Of a stretch of 5,552 nt of DNA, positions 1 to 5,250 are shown piece by piece. The DNA lies in contig JAGHTH010000148.1 in the NCBI GenBank assembly GCA_018065365.1, positions 1-5,552 on the forward strand, written 5' to 3'. This stretch comes from Candidatus Coliplasma caballi. Its GTDB lineage: Bacteria; Bacillota; Clostridia; Oscillospirales; CAG-382. The first letter of the stretch is position 1, and every line of letters starts with the position of its first letter. A model generated the notes under the pieces. It was not told where the DNA came from. It saw nothing but the letters and a program-made list of their open reading frames with translations, and did no database searches. The translations under genes were made by a program, and so were the position numbers.

Positions 1-10
1 CCGCGGGGGA

Positions 11-39
11 TTGACAGAAAAACAAAAAAGGGATATAAT
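11..39 (+). promoter_or_regulatory. Consensus sigma-A promoter for lysA
   Basis: TTGACA (11-16) and TATAAT (34-39) are both perfect matches to the housekeeping consensus, with the optimal 17-bp spacer, which is A-rich. Transcription should begin near 45-47. That leaves a leader of about 95 nt before the ATG at 142 and argues against the TTG at 52 as a start codon. A consensus promoter usually means strong expression unless something downstream restrains it. Confidence 0.88.
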
Positions 40-84
40 GTCGCCGTTCTTTTGCAAAAAACGACTTTTTATGCGCTTCCGGCA

Positions 85-99
85 TACATTGACAATGTA
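85..99. promoter_or_regulatory. 15-bp palindrome in the lysA leader (possible operator)
   Basis: TACATTG (85-91) and CAATGTA (93-99) are perfect 7-bp inverted arms around a single central A (92). The site lies about 40-55 nt downstream of the predicted transcription start and about 43 nt before the ATG. With a one-base centre it cannot form a good RNA hairpin, so a DNA site for a dimeric repressor (roadblock position) is more likely. I do not recognise it as the site of a named regulator. Chance occurrence in AT-rich sequence is possible. Confidence 0.35.
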
Positions 100-141
100 A
101 TGAGAAAACGCAGGGAACAAGTTGCGGAAAGGCGTACGAAT

Positions 142-1398
142 ATGAACAAAGCACCGTTTCTGACACGGGAACAAGCCCGTGAGATCACAAAAAATCACCC
201 CACACCATTCTATATTTACGACGAGCGCGGCATCCGCGAAAACATCCGTCGTCTGCGGAAAGCGTTTGCCTGGAACGAGGGGTTCCGGGAGTATTTCGCC
301 GTCAAAGCGACGCCGAACCCGTATCTTCTCCGGATCTTCAAAGAGGAGGGCTGCTTCGTGGACTGCTCCTCGCTGACCGAACTGATGCTCGCCGACACCG
401 TCGGGTTTCACGGCGACGGGATCATGTTTTCTTCCAACGACACGCCCGACGAGGACTACCGCCTTGCCGCAAAACTGGGCGCGACCGTCAATTTTGACGA
501 TCTGACGCACGTCCTTCCGTACGGCGAACTCGCTCCGTACGGCGAAACGGTCTCCTGCCGCTTCAATCCGGGCGGGGAATTCAAAATGGGCAACACCATT
601 ATGAACAGCCCGAAGGACGCAAAATTCGGAATGCCGGAAGAACAGCTGAAAGAAGCGTTCCTGCTTCTGAAAGCGCGCGGCGTACGCCGCTTCGGCATCC
701 ACGCGTTTTTGGCGAGCAACACCACCGACGAGCGTTACTATCCGAAGCTCGCTTCGATCCTATTTGAACTTGCCGTGCGTGTCAGCGCCGAAACGGGCGT
801 GAAGATCGCGTTCGTCAATCTTTCCGGCGGCATCGGCGTTCCGTATCGGCCGGAAGACACCCCCGCGGACATTGAGGCGATCGGAAACGGCGTCCGGGAA
901 GCGTACGAACGCATTCTGGTCCCTGCCGGAATGGGCGACGTGGCAATCTATACCGAACTCGGCAGATTCATGATGGCTCCTTACGGAGCGCTGGTCTCGC
1001 GCGTCCTGCATTTCAAGCATACCTGGAAAGAGTATATCGGGCTGGACGCCTGTGCCGCCAACCTGATGCGCCCCGCGATGTACGGCGCGTACCATCACAT
1101 TACGGTGCTCGGCAAAGAAAACGAACTTCCGGCAGGCGTGTTCGACGTAACCGGCGGACTTTGCGAAAACAACGACAAATTTGCCGTGGACCGTCCGCTT
1201 CCGGAAACGGAGATCGGCGATTTCGTGTATATTCACGATACGGGCGCACACGGACATTCGATGGGATATAATTACAACGGAAAACTGCGCTGCGCCGAAC
1301 TGCTTCTCTGCGAAGACGGCAGCGTCAGACAGATCCGCCGCGCCGAAACGCCCGCCGATTATTTCGCGACGCTGGATCTGACGCCTTTTCAAAAATAA
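142..1398 (+). CDS. lysA: Diaminopimelate decarboxylase
   Basis: This PLP enzyme decarboxylates meso-2,6-diaminopimelate to L-lysine, the last cytosolic step of lysine synthesis. The 418-residue protein shows the fold-type III (alanine racemase-like) barrel followed by a beta domain. The PLP Schiff-base lysine is K55 in YFAVKATPNP. The phosphate-binding glycine loop is SGGIG (228-232), followed by TELGR (271-275). The subunit-interface catalytic Cys is C341 in GLCENND, and DTGAHG lies at 366-371. The barrel motif HAFLASN (187-193) replaces the classic HIGSQ-type motif; from memory this is normal for the clostridial subfamily. I chose ATG 142 because GGAAAGG (126-132) sits 9 nt upstream and family homology begins there. 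The frame is open back to a TTG at 52, but that codon is only a few bases from the predicted transcript start. The gene has its own promoter and terminator, so it appears to be monocistronic. Confidence 0.93.
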   Translation: MNKAPFLTREQAREITKNHPTPFYIYDERGIRENIRRLRKAFAWNEGFREYFAVKATPNPYLLRIFKEEGCFVDCSSLTELMLADTVGFHGDGIMFSSNDTPDEDYRLAAKLGATVNFDDLTHVLPYGELAPYGETVSCRFNPGGEFKMGNTIMNSPKDAKFGMPEEQLKEAFLLLKARGVRRFGIHAFLASNTTDERYYPKLASILFELAVRVSAETGVKIAFVNLSGGIGVPYRPEDTPADIEAIGNGVREAYERILVPAGMGDVAIYTELGRFMMAPYGALVSRVLHFKHTWKEYIGLDACAANLMRPAMYGAYHHITVLGKENELPAGVFDVTGGLCENNDKFAVDRPLPETEIGDFVYIHDTGAHGHSMGYNYNGKLRCAELLLCEDGSVRQIRRAETPADYFATLDLTPFQK

Positions 1399-1413
1399 AC
1401 GGAAACAGCAATC

Positions 1414-1448
1414 AAAACGGACTCGAGATATGAGTCCGTTTTCGTTTT
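1414..1448 (+). terminator. Intrinsic terminator of lysA
   Basis: CGGACTC (1418-1424) pairs perfectly with GAGTCCG (1432-1438) around a 7-nt loop. The stem is extended by AAAA (1414-1417) against TTTT (1439-1442), and the T-rich tract continues to 1448. It lies 15 nt after the lysA stop. The flanking A-tract could give some bidirectional function. It separates lysA transcription from spoIVA. Confidence 0.9.
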
Positions 1449-1451
1449 CCG

Positions 1452-1483
1452 GTATTCTAAAAAACCGTTTTCTCTCATAGAAT
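1452..1483 (+). promoter_or_regulatory. Candidate promoter of spoIVA (sigma-E-like -10)
   Basis: CATAGAAT (1476-1483) closely matches the -10 element used by mother-cell sigma factors (sigma-E CATACAAT-like). The only upstream candidate is GTATTC (1452-1457), a partial match to ATATTT, and its 18-bp spacing is longer than the usual 14-15. The same bases also contain TAGAAT (1478-1483), a 5/6 match to a sigma-A -10, but without a good -35. spoIVA is a sigma-E gene in Bacillus subtilis, which favours the first reading. The predicted leader is about 35 nt. Confidence 0.4.
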
Positions 1484-1511
1484 ACAACGAAAAAATGAAA
1501 ACGCAACGAAT

Positions 1512-1518
1512 GAGAGGA
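1512..1518 (+). promoter_or_regulatory. Ribosome binding site of spoIVA
   Basis: GAGAGGA ends 7 nt before ATG 1526 and fixes the start. The same heptamer at the same spacing precedes the ATG at 4393, which helps to show that the latter is a real start. Confidence 0.8.
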
Positions 1519-1525
1519 ACGACCT

Positions 1526-3004
1526 ATGGCGGAAAGAAGCATTTACGAGGAGATCGCCGGACGCACGAACGGCGACATCTACATCGGCGTGGTAGGCCCC
1601 GTCCGATCGGGAAAATCCACCCTGATCAAACAGTTTATGGAGCATCTGATCCTGCCGAACATCGAGGGCGAGTACGTCCGCGAACGCGCAAAGGACGAGA
1701 TGCCGCAGTCCGGCTCCGGCAGAACGGTCATGACGACCGAGCCCAAGTTCATCCCGGAAAAAGCGGCCGAGGTCATGCTGGACGGAACCGCGTCCGTGCG
1801 CGTCAAACTGATCGACTGCGTGGGCTACGTGATCCCGGGCATTATGGGACATACCGAAAACGGCGAGCCGCGCATGGTCATGACACCGTGGTCGGAAGAC
1901 CCGCTTCCGTTTGAACAGGCGGCGGAAACCGGCACCGAAAAAGTGATCAGAGAACACGCGACGATCGGCGTGGCGGTTACGACCGACGGCAGCATCGGCG
2001 AACTCTCACGCGAGAACTACGAAGAAGACGAAGCGCGCGTCGTGCGCGAACTCAAGGAGCAGGGCAAGCCCTTCGTCGTGGTACTGAACTGCACGCGCCC
2101 GTCTTCCGCACAGACGAAAGAACTGAAAGACCGTTTGGAAGCGTCTTACGGCGTGCCGGTGCTGCCGATCAACTGTCTGGAAATGGGCGAAAACGACATC
2201 CGAGAGATCTTGAAAAACGTGCTGTACGAATTTCCGGTTACCGAGATCCGTATGCGGCTGCCTTCCTGGATCGGCGCGTTGGAGGAACAGGGGACGATCC
2301 GCGGTCGCCTGTACGAAACGCTGGGCGCGAAAGTCCGCTCGCTTCACAAGGTCGGGGAAGTGCTTTCCTGCTTTTCGGATCTTACCGTCGAGGACGGGGA
2401 GGTCAGCGCCCGCGTCGAACAGATGCGGCTCGGAGAGGGAAGCGCGACGGTCGAGGTGCGCGTTCCGGAGGGCGTGTTCTACCGCATCCTCGGCGAGCGT
2501 ACCGGCTTCGAGGTCCACGACGAACGCGACCTCATGAGCATTCTGTCCGAACTTTCTTCCGTCAAAAAGAAATACGACAAAGTCGCTTCCGCGATGGACG
2601 ACGTGATGAAAACGGGGTATGGGATCGTCATGCCGTCCGTGGAGGATATGACGCTGGAAGAACCCGAGATTGTCAAACAGCCCGGCGGCTACGGGGTCAA
2701 ACTCAAAGCGTCCGCGCCCTCGATCCATATGATGAAAGCCGACATCCGCACCGAAGTCAGCCCGATCGTCGGCACGGAGAGTCAGTCCGAGGAACTCGTT
2801 CGCTTCCTGTTGCGCGAATTTGAGGGAAACCCCGCTTCGATCTGGGAATCCAATATGTTCGGAAAAACGCTTCACGAACTGGTCAGCGAAGGGCTGACGG
2901 GCAAACTCGCGCATATGCCGACCGACGCGCGCCAGAAGATCACGGACACGATCGGCAGGATCGTCAACGAGGGCAGCGGAGGTCTGATCTGCATTTTGTT
3001 ATGA
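1526..3004 (+). CDS. spoIVA: Stage IV sporulation protein A, coat-basement ATPase
   Basis: SpoIVA is the morphogenetic ATPase that polymerises on the outer forespore membrane in the mother cell and forms the platform for coat and cortex assembly; in Bacillus it is anchored by SpoVM. The protein is 492 residues, the length I recall for B. subtilis SpoIVA. The N-terminal domain (about 1-240) is related to translation-factor GTPases. Its Walker A motif is GPVRSGKS (24-31) with K30, the sensor threonines T70 and T71 follow GRTVM, and the Walker B-type aspartate is D97 in KLIDCVGY; as I recall, these numbers match the residues studied in B. subtilis. A middle domain runs to about residue 400. The C-terminal domain ends in GGLICILL, close to the hydrophobic tail of the family. 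No key residue is missing. The stop overlaps the start of the next gene (ATGA, 3001-3004), so the two are likely co-transcribed and translationally coupled. Confidence 0.97.
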   Translation: MAERSIYEEIAGRTNGDIYIGVVGPVRSGKSTLIKQFMEHLILPNIEGEYVRERAKDEMPQSGSGRTVMTTEPKFIPEKAAEVMLDGTASVRVKLIDCVGYVIPGIMGHTENGEPRMVMTPWSEDPLPFEQAAETGTEKVIREHATIGVAVTTDGSIGELSRENYEEDEARVVRELKEQGKPFVVVLNCTRPSSAQTKELKDRLEASYGVPVLPINCLEMGENDIREILKNVLYEFPVTEIRMRLPSWIGALEEQGTIRGRLYETLGAKVRSLHKVGEVLSCFSDLTVEDGEVSARVEQMRLGEGSATVEVRVPEGVFYRILGERTGFEVHDERDLMSILSELSSVKKKYDKVASAMDDVMKTGYGIVMPSVEDMTLEEPEIVKQPGGYGVKLKASAPSIHMMKADIRTEVSPIVGTESQSEELVRFLLREFEGNPASIWESNMFGKTLHELVSEGLTGKLAHMPTDARQKITDTIGRIVNEGSGGLICILL

Positions 3005-3276
3005 AAGAACTTTGTATTATCGACACCTTTACGTCGTTGAAGAACAAGGAGGTCATCAATACGCTGGACGGAAAGGCGCTCGGCTGCGTTACGGATCTGG
3101 AATTCAACCGCCTGACCGGACAGATCCTGCGGCTGATCCTGCCCGGAGAAGGTTTGGGCGCGATGTTTTCCGGCAAAAAACGGGTGTATATCCCGTTCGA
3201 TCAGGTCGATCGCATCGGCGACGACGTGATTCTGGTGCGCTTCTGCGCGCTGCCGAACGCCGACGAAAAAGAATAA
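3001..3276 (+). CDS. YlmC/YmxH-family PRC-barrel sporulation protein
   Basis: This is a 91-residue protein with a single PRC-barrel-like domain (about residues 11-85). The family pattern is visible: SLKNKEVINTLDGKALGCV, then DLEFNRLTGQI, a basic GKKR turn and YIPFDQVDRIGDDVILV. The family is named after B. subtilis YlmC and YmxH and is associated with sporulation, but its molecular role is not established. No signal peptide or membrane segment is seen, so it should be cytosolic. The ATG overlaps the spoIVA stop by 4 nt. The nearest Shine-Dalgarno-like sequence, GGAGG (2978-2982), is about 18 nt upstream, too far for normal initiation, so translation probably relies on ribosomes ending spoIVA. 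The N-terminus has a few more residues before the domain than I recall for typical members. Family assignment is good; function is inferred only from family and operon. Confidence 0.85.
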   Translation: MKELCIIDTFTSLKNKEVINTLDGKALGCVTDLEFNRLTGQILRLILPGEGLGAMFSGKKRVYIPFDQVDRIGDDVILVRFCALPNADEKE

Positions 3277-3292
3277 AACCCGCATTCATCAA

Positions 3293-3331
3293 AGCGAGGA
3301 CTTTGCAAAAGGAAAGCCCTCGCTCTTTTTT
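3293..3331 (+). terminator. Intrinsic terminator of the spoIVA unit
   Basis: AGCGAGG (3293-3299) pairs with CCTCGCT (3318-3324). After one A/C mismatch (3300/3317) the stem continues with CTTT (3301-3304) against AAAG (3313-3316), leaving the 8-nt loop GCAAAAGG. A run of six T (3326-3331) follows after one C. It lies 16 nt past the stop and ends the sporulation unit before the next promoter. Confidence 0.92.
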
Positions 3332-3353
3332 CTTCCGCGATCCGCAAAAAAAC

Positions 3354-3382
3354 TTGACTTTTCGCGTCGCGCGTGATATAAA
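3354..3382 (+). promoter_or_regulatory. Extended -10 sigma-A promoter of the aldolase/nfn unit
   Basis: TTGACT (3354-3359) lies 17 bp from TATAAA (3377-3382). TG at 3374-3375 one base before the -10 makes it an extended -10 promoter. Transcription should begin near 3388-3390, giving a leader of about 35 nt. The spacer contains the 9-bp palindrome CGCGTCGCG (3363-3371), a conspicuously GC-rich patch that could be a repressor site or chance. No other promoter or terminator is evident before nfnB, so this one probably drives all three genes. Confidence 0.82.
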
Positions 3383-3423
3383 TAGAATGATAAAGTATTG
3401 ATGATGAAACGGAGAACAATGAG

Positions 3424-4380
3424 ATGGATCTTTTCAAACGAGTCGAATACACCGGGCTGCTGCCCGTCATCAAAATCGCCCACGTCGAACACGCCGTACC
3501 GCTTGCCGGTGCGCTGCGCGACGGCGGGCTGAACGCCGCCGAGATCACGTTCCGTACGTCCTGCGCGGAGGAAGCGATCCGCGCCGTGCGAAAAGCATAT
3601 CCCGATATGCTGATCGCCGCAGGCACCGTACTGACTCCCGCCATGGCGGACGCCGCGATGAACGCCGGAGCCGATCTGATCGTCGCGCCGGGCTTCAGTG
3701 CCGCGATGGTCGGACATTGTTTGGAAAAAGGATACCCCGTCGTTCCGGGCGTGTCCTGCCCGTCCGATATGGAAGCGGCAATGGCCATGGGACTCAAATA
3801 CGTCAAATTCTTCCCGGCGGAAGCCGCGGGCGGCGTGCCGATGATCAAAGCGATGAGCGGCCCTTACGGCGGAATGAAATTCATGCCTACCGGCGGGATC
3901 AACGCGGACAACCTGCTTTCGTATCTTTCTTTCCCGAAAGTCTTTGCCTGCGGCGGCTCGTTCATGGTCAACGACAAACTGATCGAAACGGGCAATTTTG
4001 CCGAGATCACGCGGCTGACGCGAGAGGCGATCGGCGTGATGCTCAGCTTCAAACTTGCGCACATCGGCATCAACGGAAAATCTGCCGAGGAAGCGGATGC
4101 CTGCGCGAAACAACTTTCTCTGCTGTTCGGCTTCGGCATTCGCGAACTGCCGGTGTCCTACTTCGCCGGTCCCATAGAAGTCATGAAGAACGGCGTCCGC
4201 GGAGCGCACGGACACGTCGCGATCTCCACTCCGAACGTCGGCAGAGCAATGTACTACATGGAACAGCGCGGCTTCCGGTTTGATCCCGAGAGCATCCAGA
4301 GAGACGCTTCCGGCGAGCCGACCTTTGCGTACGTCGAGGGCGAGTTCCTCGGCTTCGCGTTCCATTTGGTCAAAGCGTGA
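3424..4380 (+). CDS. eda: KDPG/KHG aldolase with C-terminal VOC-like domain
   Basis: The class I aldolase domain (about residues 1-205) should cleave 2-keto-3-deoxy-6-phosphogluconate to pyruvate and glyceraldehyde 3-phosphate, and/or 4-hydroxy-2-oxoglutarate to pyruvate and glyoxylate. The key features are E40 in AAEITFRT, AAGTVL (65-70), the Schiff-base lysine K128 in YVKFFPAE and the phosphate-binding region PTGGIN (155-160). Stand-alone Eda proteins are about 205-215 residues; this one is 318. The extra 110 residues begin at FKLAHIGIN (209-217) and include IEVMK (251-255), GHVAIST (263-269) and a final GFAFHLVKA. This resembles one vicinal-oxygen-chelate (glyoxalase-like) module with possible metal ligands H213, E252, H264 and H314 (inferred). 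GGAGA (3411-3415) lies 8 nt before the ATG and supports the start. The gene is followed after 12 nt by the ATG of nfnA. The preferred substrate cannot be read from sequence. Confidence 0.9.
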   Translation: MDLFKRVEYTGLLPVIKIAHVEHAVPLAGALRDGGLNAAEITFRTSCAEEAIRAVRKAYPDMLIAAGTVLTPAMADAAMNAGADLIVAPGFSAAMVGHCLEKGYPVVPGVSCPSDMEAAMAMGLKYVKFFPAEAAGGVPMIKAMSGPYGGMKFMPTGGINADNLLSYLSFPKVFACGGSFMVNDKLIETGNFAEITRLTREAIGVMLSFKLAHIGINGKSAEEADACAKQLSLLFGFGIRELPVSYFAGPIEVMKNGVRGAHGHVAISTPNVGRAMYYMEQRGFRFDPESIQRDASGEPTFAYVEGEFLGFAFHLVKA

Positions 4381-4385
4381 GAGGA
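4379..4385 (+). promoter_or_regulatory. Ribosome binding site pointing to ATG 4393
   Basis: GAGAGGA overlaps the eda stop and ends 7 nt before the ATG at 4393. Motif and spacing are identical to those before spoIVA. It marks 4393, not the downstream TTG at 4420, as the intended start of nfnA. Confidence 0.78.
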
Positions 4386-4392
4386 ACGGAAT

Positions 4393-4419
4393 ATGTACGA
4401 AATTGTCTGAAAAGAAGCA
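4393..4419 (+). other. Native nfnA N-terminus interrupted by in-frame UGA
   Basis: Reading from ATG 4393 gives M-Y-E-I-V-stop-K-E-A, which runs in frame into LNPTVTLMEI of nfnA. As I recall the family, clostridial NfnA proteins commonly begin like MYxIVxKExLNPTVTLM, so only codon 6 (TGA, 4408-4410) is wrong. That position is usually a charged residue, and a single C-to-T change from CGA (Arg) would explain it. The frame is intact on both sides, so this is a substitution and not an indel. Possible explanations are a sequencing or assembly error, a true nonsense mutation, or a 5-codon mini-ORF followed by reinitiation at TTG 4420. Confidence 0.8.
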
Positions 4420-5250
4420 TTGAACCCCACGGTTACGCTGATGGAGATCAAGGCGCCGCTCGTCGCGAAAAAAGCAAAAGCGGGGCAGTTCATTATTCTG
4501 CGCGTGGAAGAAGACGGCGAGCGGATCCCGCTGACCGTTGCCGGATATGACAGAAACGCGGGTACCGTCCGCATCATCTTTCAGATCGTAGGCGCGACGA
4601 CCGCGAAACTGAATCGCAAAAACGTCGGCGAAACGATCCCCGATTTCGTCGGCCCGCTCGGAAAACCCACCGACCTGGACGGCAGAAAGAACGTCTGCGT
4701 GGTCGGCGGCGGCGTGGGCTGCGCCATCGCGCTCCCCATCGCGCAGGCACTGCACGAAGCCGGCGCGAAGGTAACCTCCGTCATCGGTTTCCGAAATAAA
4801 GATCTGTTGATCCTCGAGGACGAATTCCGCGCCTGCTCCGACGAACTGATCGTCATGACCGACGACGGAAGCTACGGCAGGGAAGGCAACGTCTGCATTC
4901 CGCTGACCGAACTGTTCGAGGCGGGAAAAACGTTTGACGAAGTGATCACGATCGGCCCGCTGATCATGATGAAATTCGTCGTGCAGACGGTAAAGCCCAC
5001 CGGCATTCCCTGCACGGTTTCGATGAACCCCATCATGATCGACGGCACCGGAATGTGCGGCGGCTGCCGCCTGACCTTGCACCGCGACGGGAAACCCGTT
5101 ACGGCGTTCGCTTGCGTGGACGGCCCGGACTTCAACGGTTACGAGGTTGATTTTGACGAAGCGATGTCGCGCGGCCGCACCTATTTTGAATTTGAACGCA
5201 AAGCGTATGAAGAAACCTGCAACCTCTTTGCAAAGGAGGCGCAAAACTGA
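4420..5250 (+). CDS. nfnA: NfnA-type FAD/[2Fe-2S] NAD(P)-reductase subunit
   Basis: This is the small subunit of the NADH-dependent reduced ferredoxin:NADP+ oxidoreductase or a closely related glutamate-synthase/sulfide-dehydrogenase-type complex; it resembles PyrK. Counting from TTG 4420 it has 276 residues. An FAD-binding barrel includes RIPLT (35-39). A Rossmann nucleotide-binding domain begins with VVGGGVGCA (94-102) and contains TIGP (177-180). The C-terminal iron-sulfur segment IDGTGMCGGC holds C213 and C216, with C232 in FACVDGP; D209 may be the fourth ligand, since I recall an Asp ligand in the Thermotoga NfnA structure. From the apparent native ATG at 4393 it would have 285 codons with a UGA at codon 6. 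TTG 4420 has only a weak AAGAAG upstream, so expression may be low unless reinitiation occurs. The stop overlaps the nfnB start by one base. Everything after codon 6 looks intact, so it may be a recent pseudogene or a functional gene with a base error. Confidence 0.85.
   Translation: MNPTVTLMEIKAPLVAKKAKAGQFIILRVEEDGERIPLTVAGYDRNAGTVRIIFQIVGATTAKLNRKNVGETIPDFVGPLGKPTDLDGRKNVCVVGGGVGCAIALPIAQALHEAGAKVTSVIGFRNKDLLILEDEFRACSDELIVMTDDGSYGREGNVCIPLTELFEAGKTFDEVITIGPLIMMKFVVQTVKPTGIPCTVSMNPIMIDGTGMCGGCRLTLHRDGKPVTAFACVDGPDFNGYEVDFDEAMSRGRTYFEFERKAYEETCNLFAKEAQN
5232..5239 (+). promoter_or_regulatory. Ribosome binding site of nfnB
   Basis: AAAGGAGG is a near-perfect anti-16S match that ends 10 nt before ATG 5250, inside the last codons of nfnA. 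It is the strongest ribosome binding site in the window, so nfnB could be translated well even if nfnA translation is impaired. Confidence 0.85.

Noticed and set aside
89..117. A second TTGACA (89-94) as another lysA promoter
   Set aside because: No -10-like hexamer lies 16-18 bp downstream; the bases there are AGGGAA-like. The hexamer is part of the palindrome.
760..1542. A 260-codon minus-strand frame opposite lysA
   Set aside because: It runs across the lysA terminator and the spoIVA promoter region and looks like a codon-bias artefact.
1495..1914. A 139-codon plus-strand frame overlapping the spoIVA start
   Set aside because: It is out of frame with SpoIVA, whose N-terminus and Walker A motif are unmistakable in the frame starting at 1526.
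2006..2914. A 302-codon minus-strand frame opposite spoIVA
   Set aside because: It is a shadow of the strongly conserved SpoIVA frame, with the same His/Arg/Asp-rich composition and no family resemblance.
3046..3052. AAGGAGG inside the PRC-barrel gene as an internal ribosome binding site
   Set aside because: No ATG, GTG or TTG follows at a suitable distance, and the sequence simply encodes the conserved NKEV segment.
4408..4410. UGA reassigned to a sense codon in this organism
   Set aside because: Three complete genes in the window end naturally with TGA at conserved C-termini, including SpoIVA after GGLICILL.
4408..4440. UGA 4408 as a selenocysteine codon
   Set aside because: There is no adequate stem-loop directly downstream, the position is near the start in a family not known for selenocysteine, and the residue expected there is charged, not Cys.
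3289..5244. A 651-codon open frame on the minus strand across eda and nfnA
   Set aside because: It lies opposite two clear protein families, shows no recognisable domain, is rich in His, Arg and Asp, as expected for the reverse complement of GC-ending codons, and has no promoter or ribosome binding site of its own.
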